This document shows positions 15,069 to 23,348 of a stretch of DNA of 56,000 bases, one piece after another. Position numbers and translations under genes: made by a program. The notes under the pieces are model-generated. The model was not told where the DNA came from and made no database searches. It saw only the letters and a program-made list of their open reading frames with translations. Location of the stretch: the NCBI GenBank assembly GCA_902566755.1, contig CACFJR010000001.1, positions 1 to 56,000 of the forward strand, in the 5' to 3' direction. Origin of the DNA: an uncultured Pelagibacteraceae bacterium (GTDB taxonomy: Bacteria; Pseudomonadota; Alphaproteobacteria; Pelagibacterales; Pelagibacteraceae). Numbering within the stretch: the stretch's first letter is position 1; every line of letters starts with the position of its first letter.

Positions 15069-16463
15069 ATGAGTAAAGAAAATAGATTAACTCCTGGGTT
15101 GCCTCAGGGATTTGAAGATAGGTGGAATAAAAAATTACTTCTTAAAAAGAAACTTTTAAAAGTTATAGAGAATAATTTTATAAAATACGGGTTTGACCCT
15201 TTGGAAACTCCATCTTTTGAAATTGCAGAAAATATTGGATCCTTTCTCGCAGAGGACGAAAGCAATCCTATGTCTGATGTATTTTCTTTTAAAGACGGAA
15301 CTAAAGATATTACCCTTCGTTATGATTTATCAAGTCCATTAGCGAGATTTGTTGCTCTAAACAATCAAGATCTTCCATCAATATATAAAAGATATGCAAT
15401 CCAAAATGTTTTTAGAAATGAGAAAGCTGGAAATGCGCGATACAGAGAATTTACGCAAGCAGATTGTGATATTGTAGGAAATGTTAACCAAGCTCAAGCG
15501 AATGCAGAATTATGTAATTTAATTGCAAGCACATTGTTGGAGTGTGGTTTAAAAACAGATCAATTTATCATTAACGTCAGCAACAGAAAAATAATTCAAG
15601 GTATAATCAAAGATCTAAAGATTCCAGATACTAAACAGACCAAGGTTATGAGAGCTATAGACAAGCTTGATAAACCTGGTTTTGGATTAAGAGGTGTTGA
15701 GGATTTATTAAAAAAAGAGAGAAAGGATAAAAGTGGTGCAATTACAAAAGGTGCTAATCTAAGTGATAATCAAGTATCTAAGATTTTAGGTTTTTTAAAG
15801 ATTAATGATTTGAGTAAACTTAAACAAAATTTTAAAAACCCCTTAACACAAGTGGGAATTAAAGAATTAGAAGATCTTCTAGAAATTTTAAAATTTGGAA
15901 ATTATTCTGGTCAAATTAAAACTAATTTTGCAATTGTAAGAGGTCTTGCATATTATGATGGTTTTTGTGTTGAAACTAATCTTAGTTTTAAAGCAAAAAA
16001 TAAGAAAGGCAAAGAAGTAGATATTGGAAGCATTTGCTCTGGAGGACAATACAATAAATTAATATCTAGATTTAAGGGGGTAGATATACCTGGCACAGGT
16101 GTAAGTATTGGTGTTGATAGATTGTTATTTGCGATGATGCAATTAAACCCAGAAATCAACGAACAAAAGCCGGTTATTATTTGTGTGATGGATGAAAAAT
16201 ATTTAAAAAATTATTACGAAATTCTAGAAACTTTAAGAAAAAATAATATTAATTCAGAAATCTTTTTAGACAGTAAAAAAAATCTCGGGAAACAATTAAC
16301 TTATGCCAATAAAAGAGGGTGTCCGGTCGCTATAATTTGTGGGGAAAATGAATTTAAAGATAACAGAATCACCTTGAAAAATCTTATTGGGGTTAAAGGA
16401 GAAAATAATCAAGTTACATTTTCAAAAGAAAATTTAATCAATGAAATCAAAAAATTTATCTGA
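15069..16463 (+). CDS. hisS: Histidyl-tRNA synthetase
   Basis: Charges tRNA-His. With the ATG at 15069 the protein has 464 residues (MSKENRLTPGLPQGFED). The open frame extends back to 15003, but that lies inside tRNA-His and is rejected. Class II motifs are visible: motif 2 VFRNEKAGNARYREFTQADC and the histidine-A loop VRGLAYYDGFCVE, where most bacterial HisRS have RGLDYY. The tRNA-His gene ends 5 bases upstream, so there is no place for a separate ribosome binding site. It overlaps hisZ by 23 bases. Confidence 0.95.
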   Translation: MSKENRLTPGLPQGFEDRWNKKLLLKKKLLKVIENNFIKYGFDPLETPSFEIAENIGSFLAEDESNPMSDVFSFKDGTKDITLRYDLSSPLARFVALNNQDLPSIYKRYAIQNVFRNEKAGNARYREFTQADCDIVGNVNQAQANAELCNLIASTLLECGLKTDQFIINVSNRKIIQGIIKDLKIPDTKQTKVMRAIDKLDKPGFGLRGVEDLLKKERKDKSGAITKGANLSDNQVSKILGFLKINDLSKLKQNFKNPLTQVGIKELEDLLEILKFGNYSGQIKTNFAIVRGLAYYDGFCVETNLSFKAKNKKGKEVDIGSICSGGQYNKLISRFKGVDIPGTGVSIGVDRLLFAMMQLNPEINEQKPVIICVMDEKYLKNYYEILETLRKNNINSEIFLDSKKNLGKQLTYANKRGCPVAIICGENEFKDNRITLKNLIGVKGENNQVTFSKENLINEIKKFI

Positions 16464-17490
16464 AAAAATTCTTAGATCTGTAAAATCTAATGGGTTTAAA
16501 TACATTGAATTACCATCTATAATTGAAGCTAATCACATAGTTCAAAGGTCAGGCGAAAATTTTAGAAAGTTTATCTTTTCATTTATCGATCAAGATGGAA
16601 GCGAGTTATGTTTAAGACCTGATTTAACAATAGTTTCTTGCCTTAGGTACCTTGAAAACAATATTAAAACTAAAGAAAAAATATTTTATAGCGGTCAGGC
16701 ATATAGAAAATCAAATAATAAAAAAGACTCAATTATTAGAGACCAAATTGGATTTGAAATTATTGGTTCAAAAGATGAGAAAAAAGATGATAAAGAAATA
16801 ATTGATACTTCCCTTAAATCAATAAAAAACTTAAAGTATTCTGCAGGCACATTGACAATAGGAAATGTGGAAATATTTAATCTTTTAATCTCAAAATTGG
16901 ATATCCCTAAGAGATGGAAGTTGAGACTTTCAAGACATTTTTGGAGAGAAAGCTATTTCAACGACTTGCTGAAAAGATTAGAGACAAACTCAGATGTTGA
17001 TCCAACAATTGTAGAGGTTGATAAAAAACGTTATTTAAAAATGACAAAAGAAAATAAGTCATCAATAATTGCTGGTAGATCTATTGATGAAATTTTAAAG
17101 AGGTTTGATAAAAAGATTAAAGATCCAAGACGCCCAAGCAAGGGTAGAAATGTTTCTAAAATTATCAGAGGGTTTTTAAAGATCAAATGTCCAATCAACA
17201 AAGCAGCAGAGGAATTAAATAAATTTTTTAAAAAAAATAAAATTAATCTAGCAGTTGATCAAAATTATTTTCCATTATCAACTAGAAAAGTTTCAAAGCT
17301 TAATATAATTTTTTCAACTGTCTTTGGACGACAACTCGAATACTACACAGGTATGGTGTTTAAAATTGACATTAAATCAAAAAATAAAATTAAAAATATA
17401 TTTAACGGTGGAAGATACGATCAATTAATTTCTGATTTAGGATCGAAAAAAAAAGTGCCAGCTGTTGGGGCAGCAATAAACTTAAAGTAA
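16441..17490 (+). CDS. hisZ: ATP phosphoribosyltransferase regulatory subunit HisZ
   Basis: A 349-residue catalytically inactive HisRS paralogue that forms a complex with short HisG and confers histidine feedback. It has the class II synthetase-like core (LCLRPDLTIVSCLRYLEN, then the motif-2-like YRKSNNKKDSIIRDQIGFE) and a C-terminal FNGGRYDQLISDLG, but lacks a full synthetase anticodon-binding domain. It overlaps the end of hisS by 23 bases and precedes hisG by 3 bases, so the HisZ/HisG stoichiometry is likely set by coupling. Confidence 0.93.
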   Translation: MKSKNLSEKILRSVKSNGFKYIELPSIIEANHIVQRSGENFRKFIFSFIDQDGSELCLRPDLTIVSCLRYLENNIKTKEKIFYSGQAYRKSNNKKDSIIRDQIGFEIIGSKDEKKDDKEIIDTSLKSIKNLKYSAGTLTIGNVEIFNLLISKLDIPKRWKLRLSRHFWRESYFNDLLKRLETNSDVDPTIVEVDKKRYLKMTKENKSSIIAGRSIDEILKRFDKKIKDPRRPSKGRNVSKIIRGFLKIKCPINKAAEELNKFFKKNKINLAVDQNYFPLSTRKVSKLNIIFSTVFGRQLEYYTGMVFKIDIKSKNKIKNIFNGGRYDQLISDLGSKKKVPAVGAAINLK

Positions 17491-17493
17491 ATT

Positions 17494-18177
17494 ATGAAAA
17501 ATACAATTAACATAGGTATACCAAGCAAAGGCAGATTAAGGAAAGACGTTTTAAAGATTTTTAAAAGAAAAAAACTAAAACTTATTTCAGAAAGAGGGGA
17601 AAGGGATCTCATTGGATCAATTAAAAATCAAAAAAATTTAAAAATATTATATTTACATGCTAGAGAAATTATAGAAAGATTAGGGGATGGTTCTCTAGAT
17701 ATAGGTTTTTCTGGTTTTGACTTATTTAAAGAAAGTGAATTTAATACACAAAAAAAAATAAACCTTGTTAAAAAATATGATTTTGGAAAAGCAAATCTAG
17801 TTGTTGCTATTCCTGACCCGTGGATTGATGTTCAAACAGTTGCAGACTTAGAAGAGATTGCTTTTGAATTTAGAGATAAAAAAAAGAAAAGACTTAGAGT
17901 TGCAACTAAATATCCCAATCTGACCAGAGACTTCTTATTTTCAAAAGGTGTAACTCAATTTCAAATTGTCAAAAGTTTGGGCGCTACGGAAGTTTATCCT
18001 TTTACTGGTTCAGCAAATTTGATTTCTGACATTACGTCTACTGGAAAAACGATTAAAAGCAACAATTTACGTATACTTAAAGACGGTGAAATTTTGAAAT
18101 CTCAGGCGTGTGTTTTTTCATCAAAAAAAAGTTTTTCAAAAAAAGGTTTAAAAAATATTATTAAGCTATTTTCTTAG
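17494..18177 (+). CDS. hisG: ATP phosphoribosyltransferase, short form
   Basis: Catalyses the first step of histidine biosynthesis, joining ATP and PRPP. The 227-residue length is that of HisG-S, the form that lacks the regulatory ACT-like domain and needs HisZ, which is encoded just upstream. Conserved segments are INIGIPSKGRL, GSLDIGFSGFDL, and the PRPP-loop-like LGATEVYPFTGSANLISDIT. Its 3' end overlaps a possible small ORF on the opposite strand by 12 bases. Confidence 0.96.
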   Translation: MKNTINIGIPSKGRLRKDVLKIFKRKKLKLISERGERDLIGSIKNQKNLKILYLHAREIIERLGDGSLDIGFSGFDLFKESEFNTQKKINLVKKYDFGKANLVVAIPDPWIDVQTVADLEEIAFEFRDKKKKRLRVATKYPNLTRDFLFSKGVTQFQIVKSLGATEVYPFTGSANLISDITSTGKTIKSNNLRILKDGEILKSQACVFSSKKSFSKKGLKNIIKLFS

Positions 18178-18297
18178 TAACAAGTCCTTAAGATAGATAA
18201 GAATAATTTTAATTACATCTAAATTTCTTAAAGTTGCATAAACAGTTATTAAAACTCCAACTATGATTATTATTTTAAAGGTTAATTGAAATTCCAT
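18166..18297 (-). CDS. Possible 43-residue single-pass membrane peptide
   Basis: An ORF starting MEFQLTFKIIIIVGVLITVY with one predicted transmembrane helix (about residues 7-22) and a short basic tail ending LLLRK. It fills most of the 211-base gap between hisG and rmuC and overlaps the last 12 bases of hisG. The hydrophobic-then-basic pattern is that of a real small membrane protein, but in AT-rich DNA such frames also arise by chance. Confidence 0.4.
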   Translation of the reverse strand: MEFQLTFKIIIIVGVLITVYATLRNLDVIKIILIYLKDLLLRK

Positions 18298-18388
18298 TAT
18301 TTTAATTAACTATATTACAATTTCATTTGTTTTTTTAATCTTTTTACTTGTATAGTTTGATAAAATAGTAATATTCATAATTGATAGC

Positions 18389-19444
18389 ATGCAAGATTCG
18401 ATATTATATTTAATTTTAGTTTTAATGGTAATAATAATTTACCTATTAATTACTCAGAGGAGAAATAAATCGGAACCGAAAGATAATTCTCAAGAAATTA
18501 ATAATTTAAGGGATAGTATTAATAGTTCATTTAATACAATGAGTGCATCTTTTAACAGTTTATCTAAAGATGTCACAAGAGATATGACTCAGACACTAAC
18601 ATCGGTAAATCAAAAAGTTGAAGCATTTAATATGCAGGTAAAAGATTTAAATGAAAGCCAGAGAGGCATAAATAAGATACTTGCAGGGGTGAAAAAATTT
18701 GGAACATTAGCTGAATTCAGTTTAGGATCTTTATTAGAGGATTTGTTACCAGCTTCACAATATTTGTCTAATGTCAAAATGAAAGAAGATACGAGTGAAA
18801 ATGTTGAGTTTGCTATCAAACTTAAAGAGGATGTGCTTGTACCTGTAGACAGTCATTTTCCTGTAGATAAATTTAAAGCCATAGAGGATGCATTTAAAAA
18901 TGAGGATAAAAAGGCCGCTGCTGATGCAAGAAAAAATTTAGCAAAAGCTTTTAGGGACAAAGCAAAATCAGTAAATGATAAATATATAAACCCTCCTAAA
19001 ACCACAGACTTCGCAATTGTTTATGCTCCAACAGAAAGTTTATTTTCGGAATTAAGCTCTTACCAAGACCCTGTTAATAAAGAGCTGTTGACACAAGAAA
19101 TAATGAAAAAGTATAAAGTTGTAATTTTAGGACCAAATACTCTCTCAGCTTATTTGCAATCTCTTCATATGGGATTTCAAACTTTGAAAGTTCAAAAGCA
19201 CGCAACAGAAATCTATGATCATTTAAAAACAATCAGCACTAGATTTTCAACTCATTTCGATAATATTTATAAATTAAGAAAAAAATTAGAGGAGGCTATG
19301 ACAGTCGTTGACAGTTTTGGAAAAGATGCCAGATCTATTACGCGGACGCTAGAAAATATAAAAGACCCAGAGCAGATTGAAAGAGCTATCAATATAGAGA
19401 ATGTAGAAAAGCTAAGTAAACAAGCAAAACAAGCTAAAAACTAA
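18389..19444 (+). CDS. rmuC: RmuC-family DNA recombination protein
   Basis: A 351-residue protein with an N-terminal transmembrane helix (about residues 3-20), a coiled-coil region (about 30-95), and the RmuC nuclease-like core, seen as VPVDSHFPVDKFKAIEDAF, IVYAPTESLFSEL and VVILGPNTLSAYLQSL. RmuC proteins limit rearrangements at inverted repeats, and the core is related to the PD-(D/E)XK fold. It begins a rightward set with two more nuclease genes. No other family fits. Confidence 0.93.
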   Translation: MQDSILYLILVLMVIIIYLLITQRRNKSEPKDNSQEINNLRDSINSSFNTMSASFNSLSKDVTRDMTQTLTSVNQKVEAFNMQVKDLNESQRGINKILAGVKKFGTLAEFSLGSLLEDLLPASQYLSNVKMKEDTSENVEFAIKLKEDVLVPVDSHFPVDKFKAIEDAFKNEDKKAAADARKNLAKAFRDKAKSVNDKYINPPKTTDFAIVYAPTESLFSELSSYQDPVNKELLTQEIMKKYKVVILGPNTLSAYLQSLHMGFQTLKVQKHATEIYDHLKTISTRFSTHFDNIYKLRKKLEEAMTVVDSFGKDARSITRTLENIKDPEQIERAINIENVEKLSKQAKQAKN

Positions 19445-19480
19445 TTCATTTCAAATTAAAAAACAAATATAACAGCTCAA

Positions 19481-20164
19481 ATGGAATGGAATAAAAAATT
19501 TAATTATCCAAGTTCTACTCGAGCATTAATTCAAGGAAAAAGGCACTACTCTTTAGATGGATCTAACTTACCCTCTGTTACAACCATACTCACAGCAACA
19601 AAAAGTGAAGAGGACAAAGCTGCATTAGCTGCATGGAAGGAAAGAGTCGGAAAGCTTGAGGCAGATAGAATCAAAAAAGAAGCATCAAGTAGAGGTAGCT
19701 CAATTCACAAGTTTATTGAAGAGTTTCTACATGGAAAGCTTAATAAAGATTTAATTGATGATAACAATCATTCAAAAAAAATGGCAGAAGAAATTATAGA
19801 TAATGGTCTAAAAAATAAACTAACAGAAGTTTGGGGTGCTGAAGCAACACTATATTATCCCAACAAATATGCTGGCACAGCTGACTGTATAGGTGTTTAT
19901 GAAGGTAGAGAGACAATTTTAGATTTTAAACAAAGCAATAAACCAAAAAAGAAAGAGTATATTGAAGACTATTTTTTACAAATAGGGGCCTATTCATTAG
20001 CGCATAACACAGTTTATAACTCCAACATCACACAGGGAGTTGTTTTGATGTGTACAGTAGACAGACTATTTCAAGATTTTAAAATTGAAGGTAATGAACT
20101 TTTAGATTATCAAAATAAATTTCTTGAGAGAGTTGAAAAATTTTACAAGCTTTTTGTCAAATGA
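19481..20164 (+). CDS. PD-(D/E)XK exonuclease-like protein
   Basis: A 227-residue protein with SRGSSIHKFIEEFL near residues 70-83 and a PD-(D/E)XK-type active site: Asp in YAGTADCIGV (about 131-140) followed by ILDFKQSN with the DxK pair. This layout resembles phage-type and RecB-like genome-maintenance exonucleases. It lies 36 bases after rmuC and before a DEDD exonuclease. The substrate is unknown; the nuclease fold is well supported. Confidence 0.75.
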   Translation: MEWNKKFNYPSSTRALIQGKRHYSLDGSNLPSVTTILTATKSEEDKAALAAWKERVGKLEADRIKKEASSRGSSIHKFIEEFLHGKLNKDLIDDNNHSKKMAEEIIDNGLKNKLTEVWGAEATLYYPNKYAGTADCIGVYEGRETILDFKQSNKPKKKEYIEDYFLQIGAYSLAHNTVYNSNITQGVVLMCTVDRLFQDFKIEGNELLDYQNKFLERVEKFYKLFVK

Positions 20165-20166
20165 AA

Positions 20167-20194
20167 TTGACAAATTATTAAATTAATATATTAA
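20167..20194 (+). promoter_or_regulatory. Candidate promoter upstream of exonuclease I-like gene
   Basis: A perfect TTGACA at 20167-20172 is followed after 16 bases by TATTAA at 20189-20194, four of six to the -10 consensus. It lies in the 104-base gap before the exonuclease start. A chance match in AT-rich DNA cannot be excluded, though the perfect -35 box is less common. Confidence 0.35.
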
Positions 20195-20268
20195 CAAATT
20201 TACTTGCTACTTGTTTAGATGCGAGATCATATCCTCTTCACAAAAAGCATTAAGTTTAAGGAAAAAAA

Positions 20269-21699
20269 TTGAATATTGTTATTTGGGATATTGAGTCATC
20301 AAGTTCTTCTACTGATTTTGGCAGCATAATTGAAATTGGAGGAATATTGGTAGATGAAAACTTTAAAGAAAAAGATAGATTTAATCTAAGATGTAGACTA
20401 CCCGAAGGTGAAATACCCCAGTGTATGGCGCTGCTCGTTAATAAAACAAACGTAGATTTGCTAACAAAAACGAACTTAAGCCATTATCAGATGTTAAATC
20501 AAGTTGAAGTAATTTTTAAAAAGTGGAGTCCCGCAATCTTCATGGGATGGTCAAACATAGGTTTTGATGATGAAATGATTAGAAAAGAGTTTTTTAAGGG
20601 TATTAGATACCCCTATATTACTAATGCCTCACCAAACAAAAGACACGATGGACTAAATATAGCAAGAGGTGCCTTCGCTATTGATAATAAAATATTAAAC
20701 ACTGAAATTAACGAGAAGGGTAACGCAGTGATGAAATTAGAGTCTTTAGCAAGAATGAATGGTTTTGAATCTGGCGGAGCTCATAGTGCAATTTTTGATG
20801 CTGAGCTTACACTTAAAGTACTAGGCTTAATTAAGAAAAAGCAGCCAGAAACTTGGAACGATTTTTTAAAAACTGCAAATAAGTTAGACACAGAAACAAT
20901 TATTAAAAAAGAAAAGATTATTACTTTAAATGAGTATTTCTATGGAAAATCAAGACTTTACCTTTGTGCTCCTCTCCACCCGAAATTTTGTACCCATCCA
21001 ATATATCAGTGGGGTCAAGCAGTCGATTTAAGGGTTGATGTAGAGCCTCTTTTTAAAATGTCGATCAATGATTTAAAAGCTGAGATGAAAAAATCACCCA
21101 AATTTTTAAGAACTATCAGATCAAACAAAGCACCTATAATTTTGGATAAAAAATTTGGTATGGATGTTGAACCCTATAATGCAATAGATAAAAACATTCT
21201 GATAAAAAGAGCTGAATTAGTAAACAGTAACGAAAAGTTTTCAGAAAATATATTAACCGCTTTAAGAGAAATTGCTGAAGAAAAAGAACAATCAAAATCT
21301 CAAGAGGATATACTTCCAGAAGAGAGTATATACAAAAAGTTCACTCCAAACAAAGATACAAATTTATTCTCAAAATGGCACGAGGCATCTTGGTCAGATA
21401 AACTAAGATTGCTGGATAAGTTTGAGGATGAAAGACTTGTTGGATTTGGTAAAAAAATAATATTTCAAGAAGCTCCACATGTTCTGCCCGAATCTATTTT
21501 AAAACAGGTGAAGCGAGATATAGCTGAAAGAATTCTTAGTGATAAAAAAGAGAAGTGGTGGACATGCAAAGAATTTTATTTCGAGTGCGACAATTTAAGA
21601 GAAAAATTTACTAATGAAAATGATGAGAAAAATCTTAAATTTTTGGACCAACTAAATAATTTTGTGATGTCCATTGAGAAGAAATATCAAAATGTTTAA
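20269..21699 (+). CDS. sbcB: Exonuclease I-like DEDDh 3'-5' exonuclease (TTG start)
   Basis: A 476-residue protein matching the size and layout of exonuclease I, which degrades single-stranded DNA 3' to 5' in recombination and mismatch repair. The DEDDh residues are visible: DIE at 7-9, the Asp in GFDDEMIRKEFF, and HSAIFDAELTLKVL with the catalytic His and Asp. Downstream SH3-like and helical regions follow, as in ExoI. The start is TTG at 20269, preceded by AAGGAAA; it places the DxE motif near the N-terminus as expected. A 17-codon ORF (20219-20272) overlaps this start. Confidence 0.85.
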   Translation: MNIVIWDIESSSSSTDFGSIIEIGGILVDENFKEKDRFNLRCRLPEGEIPQCMALLVNKTNVDLLTKTNLSHYQMLNQVEVIFKKWSPAIFMGWSNIGFDDEMIRKEFFKGIRYPYITNASPNKRHDGLNIARGAFAIDNKILNTEINEKGNAVMKLESLARMNGFESGGAHSAIFDAELTLKVLGLIKKKQPETWNDFLKTANKLDTETIIKKEKIITLNEYFYGKSRLYLCAPLHPKFCTHPIYQWGQAVDLRVDVEPLFKMSINDLKAEMKKSPKFLRTIRSNKAPIILDKKFGMDVEPYNAIDKNILIKRAELVNSNEKFSENILTALREIAEEKEQSKSQEDILPEESIYKKFTPNKDTNLFSKWHEASWSDKLRLLDKFEDERLVGFGKKIIFQEAPHVLPESILKQVKRDIAERILSDKKEKWWTCKEFYFECDNLREKFTNENDEKNLKFLDQLNNFVMSIEKKYQNV

Positions 21700-21731
21700 T
21701 GTGGATAAAATAGATTTTAATCATTTTGAGC

Positions 21732-21759
21732 TTGAATATAAATCTAATCTTTATATAAA
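21732..21759 (+). promoter_or_regulatory. Candidate promoter for trxA
   Basis: TTGAAT (21732-21737), a 16-base spacer and TATAAA (21754-21759) make a plausible sigma-70 promoter. The predicted start of transcription falls at about 21765-21766, on the trxA ATG itself, so the message may be nearly leaderless. Confidence 0.4.
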
Positions 21760-21765
21760 AATGCT

Positions 21766-22083
21766 ATGGCTACTGTAAACGTAACAGACGAAAACTTTGA
21801 AGCAGAAGTTATCAAGGCTGGCAAACCAGTTATAGTTGACTTCTGGGCGGAGTGGTGTGGACCTTGTAAACAAATCGGACCAATATTAGAAGAAATTTCT
21901 AACGAGATGTCTGATGTTGTAATAGCTAAACACAATATTGATAGTGAACCCAACACTCCAACAAAATACGGAATTAGAGGTATTCCAACTATGCTCTTAT
22001 TTTCTGGTGGAGAATTGAAAGCAACAAAGGTTGGAGCTACCACTAAATCTAATATTGTTTCTTGGATTAAAGAAAATACTTAA
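21766..22083 (+). CDS. trxA: Thioredoxin
   Basis: General cytoplasmic protein disulfide reductant. The 105-residue single-domain protein has the active site WAEWCGPCK (Cys31, Cys34) and the cis-proline loop GIPT. The start at 21766 (MATVNVTDEN) gives the standard length. It ends convergently with folC, overlapping it by 4 bases; the trxA/folC neighbourhood is common in Alphaproteobacteria. Confidence 0.97.
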   Translation: MATVNVTDENFEAEVIKAGKPVIVDFWAEWCGPCKQIGPILEEISNEMSDVVIAKHNIDSEPNTPTKYGIRGIPTMLLFSGGELKATKVGATTKSNIVSWIKENT

Positions 22084-23348
22084 TTTAAATTTAGAACTTC
22101 CCCAATTAAATAAAGTGATCCTGTAACTAAGGTAATAGTGTTAATATCCTTTGAGTTTAAATGAATTGCACCATCGATACTATCTGAAATTTTTAACTTA
22201 AAATTGAGATTACTTATCTTTTCTTTAAATTCATTTTTAGAAATCCCTCCATCCTGATTAGGAATATCAATTAAAGTAACTGAATTAACTAGACCCTCAA
22301 AAGATTTCATAAATTTTTGATGTTCTTTATCTTTCATCATAGCTACAACGAGATTAACTTTTTGATGTTGGTTTTTAATCCAGTTTGCAATAACATAACT
22401 GCTTGAAATATTGTGGCCTCCATCAACTACCAATCTATTATCACCTGCAATTTTTTTTAGTTTTCCTGACTTTATTTCCTGTAATCTTCCTCTTAGAGAG
22501 ATATTTTGAATACCTGATTTGATATCTTGATCTTTAATGTTAAATATTTTTCTAGACGCTGCAATTGAAGTACTAATGTTATAAAGTTGATGGTCTCCTA
22601 GAATATTGGGTTCTGGTAATATCAATTCGCCAATATCATCCTGGTATTGAATGAAGCTATTATCTGATCTTGAGATATTGAAATTTTTTCCAAAAAAATA
22701 TTTATTTGATGTATTTTGATTTAAAGATTGTTCCACTTTTTTACCTATCTCATCATTCACCTGTTTGTTTACAAAAATATTAGAGTTTAAAAGTTTACAA
22801 GTTTTTTCATGTATAACTCCATCAATACTCTTATTTTCTAACCATTGAAAATGATCGTTATGTATTACACCAATTAATGTTATTAAATTTTTTTTAAAAA
22901 CATTGGTACTATCGAATTGGTGAAATAATCCAGCCTCAATAATATTAATATTATCTTTAAAGCTTTCCGCATATTTTAAAAAGGCACATGTAAGTATTTC
23001 AAAAACAGTCGCATTATCATCTCCTAAGACTTTTTCTGTATTCTCTAACAATTTAAAAAGATTTTCTTCATCAATTTCAGCATCATTAAATACAAAACGT
23101 TCAGTATAGGATTGAAGATGTGGAGAGGTGTACATATTACACTTTAATCCAGCTTGATTAAGAATTGCCTTTAGACTGTATGACATACTTGCCTTAGCAT
23201 TCGTTCCTACTACTGTAATTATATTATTAAGTTTGTCCTGAGGGTTACCAAGTTTTTTTAAAAGATTAAAAGTTCGACCTAGGGATAGGTCTAATTTCTT
23301 TTTATGATGCTTCTCTAGTTCCGATATTAAATTCTGGAGTTTGTTCAT
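22080..23348 (-). CDS. folC: Folylpolyglutamate/dihydrofolate synthase, divergent motifs
   Basis: Adds glutamate to dihydropteroate and folates using ATP. The 422-residue Mur-ligase-fold protein aligns over its whole length (KLDLSLGRTFNLLKKLGNPQ, then YTSPHLQSYTERF). Several core motifs are altered: the P-loop is GTNAKAS instead of GTNGKGS, the usual EVGLGGRxDATN is EAGLFHQFDSTN, and the SIGxDH region is GVIHNDH. The Lys and Ser of the P-loop remain. The N-terminal 15 residues overlap accD by 47 bases; no later start would keep the conserved N-terminus. Confidence 0.88.
   Translation of the reverse strand: MNKLQNLISELEKHHKKKLDLSLGRTFNLLKKLGNPQDKLNNIITVVGTNAKASMSYSLKAILNQAGLKCNMYTSPHLQSYTERFVFNDAEIDEENLFKLLENTEKVLGDDNATVFEILTCAFLKYAESFKDNINIIEAGLFHQFDSTNVFKKNLITLIGVIHNDHFQWLENKSIDGVIHEKTCKLLNSNIFVNKQVNDEIGKKVEQSLNQNTSNKYFFGKNFNISRSDNSFIQYQDDIGELILPEPNILGDHQLYNISTSIAASRKIFNIKDQDIKSGIQNISLRGRLQEIKSGKLKKIAGDNRLVVDGGHNISSSYVIANWIKNQHQKVNLVVAMMKDKEHQKFMKSFEGLVNSVTLIDIPNQDGGISKNEFKEKISNLNFKLKISDSIDGAIHLNSKDINTITLVTGSLYLIGEVLNLN

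Noticed and set aside
21744-22043. Long antisense ORF opposite trxA
   Set aside because: It mirrors thioredoxin codons, has no recognisable domain, and trxA is certain.
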